A DNA stretch of 64,000 bases from Paraburkholderia sp. BL21I4N1 (lineage in GTDB: Bacteria > Pseudomonadota > Gammaproteobacteria > Burkholderiales > Burkholderiaceae). Position 1 is the first letter of the stretch; each line of letters opens with the position of its first letter. The position numbers and the translations under genes were made by a program. The DNA lies in NCBI RefSeq assembly GCF_002973525.1, contig NZ_PVEN01000010.1, forward strand, positions 186,001 through 250,000, read 5' to 3'. Below the pieces are notes generated by a model. The model was given only the letters and a program-made list of their open reading frames with translations. It was not told where the DNA came from and did not search any database. Positions 24,915 to 33,355 of the stretch are shown piece by piece.

Positions 24915-25433
24915 TTACTCGTTGCCGCCATTGTTGCCATTACCACCGTTGCTGCCATGACCGCCGTGATTGCCGCCGCCGTGGTTGCCACCGTCGCCAC
25001 CGCCCGTGCCGAACAGACGCCGGCGGCGCGTGACGACCACCGGGCCGTCTGACGTGCTGCCGCTGCGATCGGGTGCGGGCCGGTCCGACGACGGTGCGCC
25101 ATACGACTCGCGCGGTTCACGCGGTTCGCGCGGCTCACGATGGTCACGTGGCTCACGCGAACCGTGCGGACCCCGCGTGGTGTGCTCGCCATGTGACGGG
25201 CGCCCCGTGCGCGGCGCCGGACGTGTGCCGGTGTCGAGCTGGATCGTCGAGATCGCGCGCTTGTAGATGCCTTGCAGGCCGACAGGCGTGCGCAGCATCA
25301 CCAGGTACTGATCGAACGACTCGATGCACCCCGTCAGGCGAATGCCGTTGACGAGATAAATCTCCACGCGCTTTCGTTCTTTGCGCGCTGCGTTCATGAA
25401 GTCGTTTTGCGGATGCGATTCTGCGGAAGCCAT
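24915..25433 (-). CDS. hfq: Hfq paralogue with long low-complexity tail
   Basis: 172 residues. Residues ~14-68 are an Hfq Sm domain: [37 protein letters not shown] (Sm1) and [12 protein letters not shown] (Sm2). RNA chaperone that pairs small RNAs with mRNAs. The conserved YKHAIST of E. coli Hfq is YKRAIST here (His57 to Arg). The tail is ~100 residues: basic Arg-Glu-Pro repeats ([15 protein letters not shown]), then RRRR, then a Gly/Asn/His-rich end. Burkholderia cenocepacia carries a second Hfq with an extended tail, so this is likely an Hfq2-type protein, not the canonical hfq found beside hflX. ATG 25433 is chosen; a TTG two codons upstream is possible. Confidence 0.85.
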   Translation of the reverse strand: MASAESHPQNDFMNAARKERKRVEIYLVNGIRLTGCIESFDQYLVMLRTPVGLQGIYKRAISTIQLDTGTRPAPRTGRPSHGEHTTRGPHGSREPRDHREPREPREPRESYGAPSSDRPAPDRSGSTSDGPVVVTRRRRLFGTGGGDGGNHGGGNHGGHGSNGGNGNNGGNE

Positions 25434-25562
25434 GGACAATTCAGGTTAGAAAGACGGTTGTTCGCCGCGATTCTACCCTGTGTCAGGGCGGAACGCGTCG
25501 GCGGGCGAACTCCGTCCACTATAACGGCTTGTGCGCACATAAGCATCCGATAACGCCTGGCT

Positions 25563-25577
25563 GTAACGTTGCGTTAC
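25563..25577. repeat. GTAACG inverted repeat upstream of the Hfq paralogue
   Basis: GTAACG-TTG-CGTTAC is a perfect 6-bp inverted repeat about 130 bases upstream of the hfq start and about 205 bases upstream of the small lipoprotein gene. It contains the same hexamer as the cluster at 9653-9700. Confidence 0.4.
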
Positions 25578-25781
25578 GAATCTGCCGATGAATGGCGCAT
25601 TGTTCCGCCATGCCCGGCTGTTCGGGGCGTCGTTGGCGGGAAAAAGATAGCGCGCGACGAGGCCGCGAGCGGAATAAATCATCGCTCGTGTGCGTTAAGA
25701 CAGGTAGGGCAGCGTCGCATGGTGCGCGAGGCCGACTGGATGCCAGGCTGACGCCGGTCGCCGGCAGTGAGGAGACTCAAC

Positions 25782-25922
25782 ATGAAATCGTCCCGCGTTC
25801 TTTCCGCCATTTTCGTGCTGCTCGCGCTTGCGCTAGGTTCGCTTGCGACGAGCGCCTGCACCTCGGCCACCGACACCGGTGCGTCGAGCAGCAGCGGTAA
25901 CGGCAGCGGCGGCGGGTATTGA
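25782..25922 (+). CDS. Small lipoprotein (46 residues)
   Basis: The sequence reads MKSSRVLSAIFVLLALALG, then SLATSAC (lipobox TSAC, Cys 26), then a Ser/Gly-rich tail ending GSGGGY. GAGGAG stands eight bases before the ATG. It resembles entericidin-type small lipoproteins in layout but is not clearly one. It lies just upstream of the ECF sigma gene and may belong to its regulon. Confidence 0.7.
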   Translation: MKSSRVLSAIFVLLALALGSLATSACTSATDTGASSSSGNGSGGGY

Positions 25923-26044
25923 ATGGCCCGAGTGCCACACGTGTTCCGGGTGCGCATTAACCTGGCATGTCGCGCGAGTTCTTCCGGGCGCAGCCCGTTC
26001 AAGCTGGCACGGCCCGGTCATTTCCTGGGAGCGTCGCGGACTGG

Positions 26045-26575
26045 ATGAACTTCGAAGCGGAAGTAATCTCCTGGTTGCCGCAGTTGCGCCGCTACGCGCG
26101 CGCGCTGACGGGCGACAGCGCATGGGCCGACGACCTCGTGCAGGATACGGCGGAGCGCGCGCTCGCCCGTTGGACGGCGTTCCGCCCGAACAGCAATCTG
26201 CGCGCGTGGCTGCTCACGATTTTGCGGCATCTGTATATCGATCAACTGCGCGGCCGCCGCGAGATTACCGTCGACGACGACAGCGCGCCGTGGCGCAATC
26301 TCGAAGCGCCGCAGGGCGAGGTGGACGGTCTGGTGTTGCGCGATTTGCAGCGCGCGCTGTACTGCCTGCCGCTCGAGCAGCGAGAAGTGCTGTTGCTGGT
26401 TGGGGTGGAGGAACTGTCCTATCAGGAAGCGTCGCGTGCGCTCGGCGTGCCGGTCGGCACGGTGATGTCGCGGCTCTCGCGCGCGCGTGAGCATTTGCGC
26501 GTGTTGTTGACGGAAGGGCCGGCTCAGGAGCCGGCGCGCAAAACTCCGCCGTTGAAAGTGGTGAGAAATCCGTGA
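26045..26575 (+). CDS. ECF-type sigma-70 factor
   Basis: 176 residues from ATG 26045; an in-frame ATG at 25967 would add 26 residues, and neither has a strong ribosome site. Region 2 is seen in RRYARALTGDSAWADDLVQDTAERALARWTAF and NLRAWLLTILRHLYIDQLR; region 4 in ALYCLPLEQREVLLLVGVEELSYQEASRALGVPVGTVMSRLSRAREHLRVLL. It directs RNA polymerase to stress-type promoters. The stop overlaps the start of a membrane protein gene that looks like its anti-sigma factor. Confidence 0.92.
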   Translation: MNFEAEVISWLPQLRRYARALTGDSAWADDLVQDTAERALARWTAFRPNSNLRAWLLTILRHLYIDQLRGRREITVDDDSAPWRNLEAPQGEVDGLVLRDLQRALYCLPLEQREVLLLVGVEELSYQEASRALGVPVGTVMSRLSRAREHLRVLLTEGPAQEPARKTPPLKVVRNP

Positions 26576-27525
26576 TGAATAACGACGACCACGAAGCCGG
26601 CCTGCCCGACGGCCTCGATCTGCGAGCGCTGTCGTCGTTGGTCGACGATGAATTGCCCGCTGCCGAACGCGCCGCGCTCGAAGCCAAACTCGAGCAGCAT
26701 CCGCAGGCCGCCGCGCGGGTGGCGGCGTGGCGCGCGCAGAAGGCTGCGCTGCGGGCGTTGTGTGGGGCGCCGATACGGGGCGAGCGCGCCGAGCGTGGCG
26801 AACGTGCCGAACCCGGCGACCGCGCCGAACGTAGCTACCGTACGGAACGTGGCGAGCTTCGCGAACATGAGGAGCGCGGCGACCGCGACCGCCGCGAACC
26901 CGGCGGCCGCTTCGGCGTTACTCCGGAGCCCGCCTTCATCGTCGTGCGTCGTGCGGCGCCGTGGTGGCAGCGTGTCGGCCTCGCGGCGTGCTGGCTGGTC
27001 GCTGGAGCAGGAATCGCGCTGGCTTTGGGGCCGCTCGCGCCGCGCCTGACGGGCGGCGCATGGGGCGGCCTGGGCGGCCAGCCGCCGAGCTTCGCCGAGC
27101 GGGCGGATGTCGCCTATGCGGTGTACACGCCGGAGCGGCGTCATCCCGTGGAAGTGGCCGCGAGCGACGAAGAACATCTGATCAACTGGCTTTCCAAACG
27201 CCTGAACCGGCCGCTGTCGGTGCCGTCGTTGCAGGAGTACGGTTACTCGCTCGTCGGTGGGCGTTTGTTGCCGGGCGAGGCGGGGCCGGCGGCGCAGTTC
27301 ATGTACGAAAACGCCGGCGGCGCGCGGCTCACGCTGTACGTGACCGGCACCGCGCGCGACGAGACCGCGTTCCGCCTGTTCCGCGACGGCAACCGGCGCA
27401 CCTTCTACTGGATCAGCGACGGCATGGGCTACGCGTTGTCAGGACCGATCGCGGAGGGCAAGCTGCGCTCCATTGCCGTCGATGTCTGCAGCGCGCTCGG
27501 CGGCAAACCGGAGACGTGGCAGTAA
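26575..27525 (+). CDS. Anti-sigma factor (transmembrane) with charged insert
   Basis: 316 residues. The N-terminal part (DLRALSSLVDDELPAAERAALEAKLEQHPQAAARVAAWRAQK) is the typical RsiW-like anti-sigma start but without the zinc-binding His/Cys set. Residues 68-112 are a highly charged Arg/Glu/Gly tract built of GERAER-like units, probably disordered. One transmembrane helix follows (132-153), then a ~160-residue periplasmic domain. ATG shares one base with the sigma-factor stop (TGATG), so the pair is translationally coupled. Binding to the ECF factor is inferred from context. Confidence 0.82.
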   Translation: MNNDDHEAGLPDGLDLRALSSLVDDELPAAERAALEAKLEQHPQAAARVAAWRAQKAALRALCGAPIRGERAERGERAEPGDRAERSYRTERGELREHEERGDRDRREPGGRFGVTPEPAFIVVRRAAPWWQRVGLAACWLVAGAGIALALGPLAPRLTGGAWGGLGGQPPSFAERADVAYAVYTPERRHPVEVAASDEEHLINWLSKRLNRPLSVPSLQEYGYSLVGGRLLPGEAGPAAQFMYENAGGARLTLYVTGTARDETAFRLFRDGNRRTFYWISDGMGYALSGPIAEGKLRSIAVDVCSALGGKPETWQ

Positions 27526-27840
27526 TTTTGCAAGCGGGTCCGTGCGCCGCATGTTGCGTGAGCTCTCGCGGTACGACTTGAACGATATCAACGCGCGGGT
27601 CCAGCACAGGCCGCTCGCGCTGCAACACGTGGTAACAGAAATTCGCCGCGCTTCGCTCATACGACCGGAATAGCATCGCGCGACGCTTCGTTTACTCGTT
27701 GCCGGATCCTGCAAGCGCATGCCCCGATGCATGCATGCGCAACTTCATCGCGGGATTTCGGGCAAGGCAAACCGACGGGGTCTTTACGGTGTCGACGCGT
27801 CCTTCGCGTCGCAACGCCGACGCGTCGAGGCAGCGACATC
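27526..27840. other. Intergenic region after the anti-sigma gene
   Basis: 315 bases with no credible gene. The only structure noted is a small hairpin, CGACGCG-TCCTT-CGCGTCG (27793-27811), about 30 bases upstream of the next ATG. Confidence 0.4.
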
Positions 27841-28311
27841 ATGCTCACATTTCATCGGTTCGGCACGCGGCTCGGTTCCGGCGTAGCCTGTCTGTGTCTG
27901 AGTGCGCTTTGCGCCGCACCAGCCGGCGCACAAACGGACGCGGACGCGTCGTTGGTCGATACGTCGACGTGCCGGTTCGTGGTGGGTCAGGCGGAAATCG
28001 ACGGCGTCATGCAGCAGGTCAGCGGACGCGCGTGTCTGCAACCGGACGGCAGCTGGCAGATCGTTCAGGACGACGCCGGCGCGCTTGCGCCGGCCTATTA
28101 CTACGATCCGTGGTACTGGGGGCCGCCGGTGGTGTTCGGGGTCGGCATGTCGGTTATTTTCGTCGACCGGTTTCATCATTTTCATCACATGGATCATGTC
28201 CGCTATGTGCGTGGATCGTATGGCGCGGGTGGGCGCGGCGGCTGGCACGGCGGGTCGTCCGTGCATGTGTGGGGCGGTGGGGCGCATATGGGTGGTGGCA
28301 TGCGTCGTTAG
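27841..28311 (+). CDS. Secreted His/Gly-rich hypothetical protein
   Basis: 156 residues with a signal peptide (cleavage after AGAQ near residue 31). A short central segment (GRACLQPDGSWQIVQ) resembles the C-terminal core of 17-kDa surface antigens. An aromatic PAYYYDPWYWGPP and a hydrophobic stretch (VVFGVGMSVIFV) follow, then His-rich DRFHHFHHMDHVRYV and a Gly/His tail. The His residues may bind metal, but this is inference. Possibly part of an ECF-controlled envelope function given its position. A weak GAGG site precedes the ATG. Confidence 0.6.
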   Translation: MLTFHRFGTRLGSGVACLCLSALCAAPAGAQTDADASLVDTSTCRFVVGQAEIDGVMQQVSGRACLQPDGSWQIVQDDAGALAPAYYYDPWYWGPPVVFGVGMSVIFVDRFHHFHHMDHVRYVRGSYGAGGRGGWHGGSSVHVWGGGAHMGGGMRR

Positions 28312-28344
28312 CGCGCCGCGGTTGTCACCGGCCGGGGAGACATC

Positions 28345-29922
28345 TTGACCCGCAGCCTGCCGCCCGAAGTATCCGCCGCGCAGTTCGACCGCGCGCTCGC
28401 CGGTTGGCGGGCTAGCGTCGGCGAGTCGCACGTGGTGACGTCGGCGGCGGGACTCGCCGCGTATCTCGATCCGTTCGCGCCCGGCGAGCCCACGGCGTTT
28501 TCGGCAAGTGCGGCGCTGCTGCCGGCCTCCGTCGATGAAATCCGCGCCGTGCTACGGATTGCCAACGAATTCCGCATTCCGCTCTGGACGGTCTCGACCG
28601 GCCGCAATTTCGCCTACGGCGGCGCCGCGCCGCGTTTGTCCGGATCGGTCGTGCTCGACCTGCAACGGATGAGCCGCATCATCGAAGTGAACGAGACGCT
28701 CGCCTATGCGCTGGTCGAACCGGGCGTGAGTTACTTCGATCTGCACGCGTATCTGCGCGACAAGGGTTACCGGCTATGGGTCGATCCGCCCGCGGCGGGT
28801 TGGGGCAGCGTGGTCGGCAATACGCTCGAACGCGGCTTCGGCTACACCGACTACGGCGATCACGCGGCGACGCAATGCGGCATGGAGGTGGTGCTTGCCA
28901 ACGGCGACGTGTTGCGCACCGGCATGGGCGGGATCGATATTGGCACTGCATGGCAGTTGTATCGGCCGGGCTATGGGCCGTCGTTCGACGCGATGTTCAC
29001 GCAGTCGAATTACGGCATCGTCACCAAGCTCGGGGTCTGGCTGAAGCCCGCGCCGCCCGCGTATCTGCTCGGCGAAATCCAGTTTCAGCACGAAACGGAT
29101 CTCGAGACGATCGTCGACATTTTGCGGCCATTGCGGCTCGACGACACGATCCGCAACAACGCGGTGATCGAAGGAGGTTTGCGCCGCGCGGCGGGACTCT
29201 CTTCGCGCTCCCAGTGGTACGCAGGCGCCGGCGCAATGCCCGAGCATGCGGTGACGGCCATGCTGGAGAAACTGGCTATAGGACGCTGGAATCTGCATTT
29301 CGCCCTTTACGGCACGCCGGAATTGATCGACGCGCGCTACGCGATCGTGCAGCGTGCCTTCGCGCGCGTGCCGCGGGCGAGCTTGTCGGCCACACGCTAT
29401 ACGGGCGATGCGCAGCCGGTTGCGGGCGGCGATCGCAACCTCGCCGGCATCCCGGCGATGAGCGCGTTTCGCATGCTCGACTGGCGCGGCGGCGCGGGCG
29501 CGCATGTAGACTTCGCGCCGGTGTGTCCGGCGAGCGGGCGCGACGCATTGCGCCAATACATGATGATAAAGACGCGCGCCGCGGAATACGGCTTCGACTA
29601 CTACGGCGGTTTTACGGCGGGCGTGCGCCATCTGCATCACATTTTCGCGGCGATTTTCGATCGTGACGACGCGAACCAGCTCGAGCAGGCCGGCGCGTTA
29701 TTGCGTTCTCTAATGAGCGATGCGCGCGCGGCGGGTTACGGTCAGTATCGCGCGCATCTGGCGTATATGGATTTCGCGGCCGCGCAGTATGGATTCAACG
29801 ATGGCGCGTTGCTGCGGCTGTCGGAAACGATCAAGGACGCGCTCGATCCGAACGGGATTCTCGCGCCGGGCAAGCAGGGGATCTGGCCGGAGAAATGGCG
29901 GGATCGGCGGGGCTATACGTAA
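28345..29922 (+). CDS. FAD-linked oxidase of the vanillyl-alcohol oxidase / 4-cresol dehydrogenase family
   Basis: 525 residues from a TTG start with GGGGAGA four bases upstream. N-terminal FAD_binding_4 domain: LWTVSTGRNFAYGGAAPRLSGSVVLDLQRM, then GWGSVVGNTLERGFGYTDYGDHAATQCGMEVVLANGDVLRTGMGG. C-terminal domain: GFDYYGGFTAGVRHLHHIFAAIFD, homologous to the vanillyl-alcohol oxidase segment that holds the covalent FAD-His, and YGQYRAHLAYMDFAA...DPNGILAPGKQGIWP. Such enzymes oxidise para-substituted phenols (vanillyl alcohol, 4-cresol, eugenol). The usual cytochrome c partner of the dehydrogenases is not adjacent, so an oxidase-type reaction is possible. Substrate unknown. Confidence 0.85.
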   Translation: MTRSLPPEVSAAQFDRALAGWRASVGESHVVTSAAGLAAYLDPFAPGEPTAFSASAALLPASVDEIRAVLRIANEFRIPLWTVSTGRNFAYGGAAPRLSGSVVLDLQRMSRIIEVNETLAYALVEPGVSYFDLHAYLRDKGYRLWVDPPAAGWGSVVGNTLERGFGYTDYGDHAATQCGMEVVLANGDVLRTGMGGIDIGTAWQLYRPGYGPSFDAMFTQSNYGIVTKLGVWLKPAPPAYLLGEIQFQHETDLETIVDILRPLRLDDTIRNNAVIEGGLRRAAGLSSRSQWYAGAGAMPEHAVTAMLEKLAIGRWNLHFALYGTPELIDARYAIVQRAFARVPRASLSATRYTGDAQPVAGGDRNLAGIPAMSAFRMLDWRGGAGAHVDFAPVCPASGRDALRQYMMIKTRAAEYGFDYYGGFTAGVRHLHHIFAAIFDRDDANQLEQAGALLRSLMSDARAAGYGQYRAHLAYMDFAAAQYGFNDGALLRLSETIKDALDPNGILAPGKQGIWPEKWRDRRGYT

Positions 29923-29965
29923 GCGTGCCGCGTAGGTGCGCGAATCGCGGCGACAGGATCAGGCA

Positions 29966-30388
29966 ATGGACCGACGCACTTTCATGACGAGCGGCGCGTG
30001 GTTGTCGAGCGCGGCAGCGGGTGGGGCGTGGCCGTCGCTCGTGCATGCCGACGCGCGTCGCCATACGCTGGCGATTGTCGACACCAGCATGGCACACGGC
30101 CTCGCAGTCGCCGAATACGCTAGCCGTCTTAAGCTTCCGCTGTTCGAACCGGGCGACGACATCGGCGCGCTCTGGTACACGACACTTGCGCCGCTGCTCG
30201 ATGAGCGAACTTCGTTGCTCACGCAGCCATCGTTGATCGGCCTCACGCGTGCTTCCGATTACTTCGTGCTCAAGCAACTCGCCATACGCGCAGGGTATCG
30301 GGTCGAGGCGCGCGGCGAGCGAAGCACGGCATCAATCTCGCGGTTAGCTTACGTCGCCTTCACATTCACCGCCCACCCGCAACGCTAA
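29966..30388 (+). CDS. Tat-exported hypothetical protein
   Basis: 140 residues. MDRRTFMTSGAWLSSAAAGGAWPS is a Tat signal (RRTFM). The rest contains VDTSMAHGLAVAEYASRLKLPLFEPGDDIGALWYTTLAPLLDE and ends abruptly in HPQR. No recognised domain. It follows the flavoprotein gene by 43 bases and may work with it. Its stop overlaps by four bases the stop of the convergent DUF1571 gene. Confidence 0.65.
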   Translation: MDRRTFMTSGAWLSSAAAGGAWPSLVHADARRHTLAIVDTSMAHGLAVAEYASRLKLPLFEPGDDIGALWYTTLAPLLDERTSLLTQPSLIGLTRASDYFVLKQLAIRAGYRVEARGERSTASISRLAYVAFTFTAHPQR

Positions 30389-31374
30389 AACTTGTATGCC
30401 TTGTTCTTCGGATCGAAGGTCGAGTCGTCGAAGGTTTTTGGCGTGATGGTTTCGAACACGATCTTCTCGAAGAGCTTGCCGTCGTTGTTATACGACTCGA
30501 CGGTGCGGAAATACGGATGCCGCAGGTCGAGCCCGAGCGTTTCCTTCTTCGCGTAGAACTGCGGCTGGCCGGTCGGCGTTTCGAAGGTGAACGCGACCAC
30601 GCGGACGCCGTCGATCGTCTGGACTTCCACCTGAGTCGAGCGCGGCAAGCCGGCTTCGACATATTTCTTGCCTTCGGACAGGTACTGCGCGGCAACGTAC
30701 TCGGTGCCGAGATCGCGCACCTGGTGATTCGATTGCGCGCGAGCGAGCGCGCCGTTCAGCGAGGTCCACAACGGCATCACGTTCATGATGCCGCCCAGGT
30801 GGCCGTACATTTCGTCCGTGCGTTTGGACTCGTCGTAGATAATTTCCTGGCCCGCATGCGCGCCGTCGGGCAGCCACTTCGCGTAGATTCGCAGCGGGTC
30901 GTGCGCGAGACGCACCAGCATGTGATCGGGCTTGTCGGGCCACTGGCCGTGAATGCGTTCCGAGCGCGCCATCGTGAACTCGTACGACGGGTAGCCGTTC
31001 GGGCCTTCCTTGATATAGCGCGGCAAGGTCAGCGGATCGAGCGACTGGAATAGCGCGACCAGTTGCGCGTCGTCGAGCTTTTCCAGCGCGCCGCTCTGTT
31101 GCGCGGCGCGCAGCCATTTGACCTGCTGGTCCAGCGTCAGCTTGCCGACCTGCGAAGACGGCGTGGTGGGCGCCTTGACGCTGGAGGCCGTGTCGAGCGG
31201 CGGCGGGGTGTCGTCGTTTTGCGCGAACGCGGACGGCGCGGCGAGACCGAAGGCCAATGCCGCCAACGCGCCGGCCAGCAGGGCGCGCGGCGCGGTCATG
31301 CGCCATGCGCTGCGCCGGACGAGACCCGTGGCCGCCGGGGAGCGGCGTGAGCGTGCGGACAGGCGGTGCTTCAT
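30385..31374 (-). CDS. DUF1571 secreted protein
   Basis: 329 residues with a long signal region (basic start, hydrophobic ALLAGALAALAFGLAAPSA, cleavage near AFAQ, residue 52). The mature protein has the DUF1571 pattern: YEFTMARSERIHGQWPDKPDHMLVRLAHDPLRIYAKWLPDGAHAGQEIIYDES, DEMYGHLGGIMNVMPLWTSLNGALARAQSNH and LDLRHPYFRTVESYNNDGKLFEKIVFETITP. It may bind lipid like LolA-type folds, but no role is established. GGAGAG precedes the ATG. It is the last gene of the leftward fatty-acid set, 41 bases after fadD. Confidence 0.8.
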   Translation of the reverse strand: MKHRLSARSRRSPAATGLVRRSAWRMTAPRALLAGALAALAFGLAAPSAFAQNDDTPPPLDTASSVKAPTTPSSQVGKLTLDQQVKWLRAAQQSGALEKLDDAQLVALFQSLDPLTLPRYIKEGPNGYPSYEFTMARSERIHGQWPDKPDHMLVRLAHDPLRIYAKWLPDGAHAGQEIIYDESKRTDEMYGHLGGIMNVMPLWTSLNGALARAQSNHQVRDLGTEYVAAQYLSEGKKYVEAGLPRSTQVEVQTIDGVRVVAFTFETPTGQPQFYAKKETLGLDLRHPYFRTVESYNNDGKLFEKIVFETITPKTFDDSTFDPKNKAYKF

Positions 31375-31415
31375 GAATCTCTCCGAAAGGTAAGCGACGC
31401 AAAGCGCCTTGCCTG

Positions 31416-33206
31416 TCAGGCAGCCTTTTGCTTCGCGAGTTCCTCGTCGCGCAGCGCGCGGCGCAGAATCTTGCCGACATTGGTTTGCGGCAACTCGTCG
31501 CGGAACTCGACGAGCTTCGGCACCTTGTAGCCCGTCAGATTCTTGCGGCAATGGGCGATCACCTGTTCCGCGGTCAGCGACGGGTTGCGCTTGACGATAA
31601 ACACCTTCACGCGCTCGCCCTGGGCTTCGTCGGGCACGCCGATTGCGGCCACTTCGCGCACGTCCGGATGCGCGGCGATCACGTCTTCGATTTCGTTCGG
31701 ATAGACGTTGAAGCCCGACACCAGGATCATGTCCTTCTTGCGATCGATCAGGCGAATGAAGCCGCGCGAGTCCATCACGCCGATGTCGCCGGTGGCGAGC
31801 CAGCCTTCGTCGTCGATCACCTTGGCGGTTTCGTCCGGGCGATTCCAGTAGCCTTTCATCACCTGCGGGCCCTTTACACACAATTCGCCCGCTTCGCCGA
31901 TGCCGGCCCAACTGCCGTCGTCTTTCCGGAAGCGCACCTGGGTGGACGGCGCGGGCAGGCCGATCGAGCCTTCGAAGTCGCGCATGTTGCTCAGGTCGAC
32001 CGGATTCATCGAGACGATCGGCGAGCATTCGGTGAGCCCGTAGCCTTCGATAATCGGTTTGCCGGTGACCGCCTTGAAACGCTCGGCCACCGATTTTTGC
32101 GTGGCCATGCCGCCGGCCATGGCGAGTTTCAGGTTCGAGAAGTCGCGTTTGCAGAATTCCTCGTTGTCGAGGAACGCGTTGTAGAGCGTGTTCACGGCGG
32201 TCATGCCGGTGAATTTCTCGTGCCGGATAATCATCATCACGCGTTTCATGTCGCGCGGATTGGCGATCAGAATGTTGCGCCCGCCGAGTCCCATGAAGAT
32301 CAGCGCGTTCACTGTCAGCGAGTAGATGTGATAAAGCGGCAGCGGCGTGAGCACGGTTTCGATCTCGCCGGTCAATTGCGTTTCGGACCACGCCTTCGCC
32401 TGCAGCAGATTGGCGATGATGTTCTTATGCGTGAGCATCGCGCCCTTGGCGACGCCGGTGGTGCCGCCGGTGTATTGCAGAAACGCGATGTCGTTGTGCG
32501 CGAGACGCACGGGCGTGACCGGCCGCGTGTAGCCGGTCGCGAGCGCGCCGAGCAGCGGCACCGCTTGCGGCAGGGTGTACGCGGGCACCATCTTCTTCAC
32601 GTGACGCAGCATGAAGTTGAGCAGGCGTCCCTTCAGATTCAGGCCGTCGGCGAGCAGATCGCCGAGACCCGTCACGATCACGTTCTGGATCTTGGTGCCC
32701 GGCAGCGCGTCTTCGACCGTCTTCGCGAAGTTCTCGAACACGATGATGGTGGTCGCGCCGCTGTCCTTCAACTGATGCGCGAGCTCGCGCACGGTGTACA
32801 ACGGATTGACGTTGACCACCACGCCGCCGGCTTTCAGCACGCCGAACAGCGACACCGGATACTGGAATGTATTCGGCAGCATGATCGCGATACGCTCGCC
32901 GGGTTTCACGCCGATACTTTGCAGATACGCGGCGAACGCCGTGGCCTTGCGGCCGAGTTCGCCGTAGGTCAGACTCGCGCCCACGCTCACATACGCGACC
33001 CGTTCGCGGAACTTCGCGATGCACTCGTCGAAGAACTGAACGATCGATTCGTATTGCCCGACATCGATGTCATGCGGCACATCGGATGGGTAGGACGCGT
33101 ACCAGATGCCGTCGGTGTTCGGCGCGGCGCTCCGGGCGTTAGCGGCATTCACGGCGGCCGACGCCTGATCGGCGGACGGGAGCGGGGTTTGAGCGGGCTG
33201 GGTCAT
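31416..33206 (-). CDS. fadD: Long-chain acyl-CoA synthetase (FadD)
   Basis: 596-residue AMP-forming ligase that activates fatty acids to acyl-CoA. The ATP/AMP motif YTGGTTGVAKGAMLTHKN is at about residues 230-247, the VYGLTE-like motif is EGYGLTECSPIVS, and the C-terminal catalytic motif is GWLATGDIGVMDSRGFIRLIDRKKDMILVSGFNVYPNEIED. The first ~50 residues are a short N-terminal extension. It lies among beta-oxidation genes in the order TetR, fadE, HMwFabG, maoC, fadI, fadD, DUF1571. Confidence 0.93.
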   Translation of the reverse strand: MTQPAQTPLPSADQASAAVNAANARSAAPNTDGIWYASYPSDVPHDIDVGQYESIVQFFDECIAKFRERVAYVSVGASLTYGELGRKATAFAAYLQSIGVKPGERIAIMLPNTFQYPVSLFGVLKAGGVVVNVNPLYTVRELAHQLKDSGATTIIVFENFAKTVEDALPGTKIQNVIVTGLGDLLADGLNLKGRLLNFMLRHVKKMVPAYTLPQAVPLLGALATGYTRPVTPVRLAHNDIAFLQYTGGTTGVAKGAMLTHKNIIANLLQAKAWSETQLTGEIETVLTPLPLYHIYSLTVNALIFMGLGGRNILIANPRDMKRVMMIIRHEKFTGMTAVNTLYNAFLDNEEFCKRDFSNLKLAMAGGMATQKSVAERFKAVTGKPIIEGYGLTECSPIVSMNPVDLSNMRDFEGSIGLPAPSTQVRFRKDDGSWAGIGEAGELCVKGPQVMKGYWNRPDETAKVIDDEGWLATGDIGVMDSRGFIRLIDRKKDMILVSGFNVYPNEIEDVIAAHPDVREVAAIGVPDEAQGERVKVFIVKRNPSLTAEQVIAHCRKNLTGYKVPKLVEFRDELPQTNVGKILRRALRDEELAKQKAA

Positions 33207-33355
33207 CGGTCGTCTCCAGAAGCGGTGGCTTCATCTGTTTGTGTGCTGGTCGTGTGGCCAGTCATCCGGGCGTGCGTCGAAGCAATCCAAAGCAAAGTTT
33301 GCAGCAATCTTTCGTGAAGCAACACTAGTCGGTGAGGCGAACGAGGCGCGCCGGC

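Noticed and set aside
31428-33317. 629-codon plus-strand frame opposite fadD, and similar long frames opposite fadI (33443-34834) and the esterase (55099-56889)
   Set aside because: Shadows of well-conserved enzymes; products show no domain and have His/Arg/Gln-rich bias.
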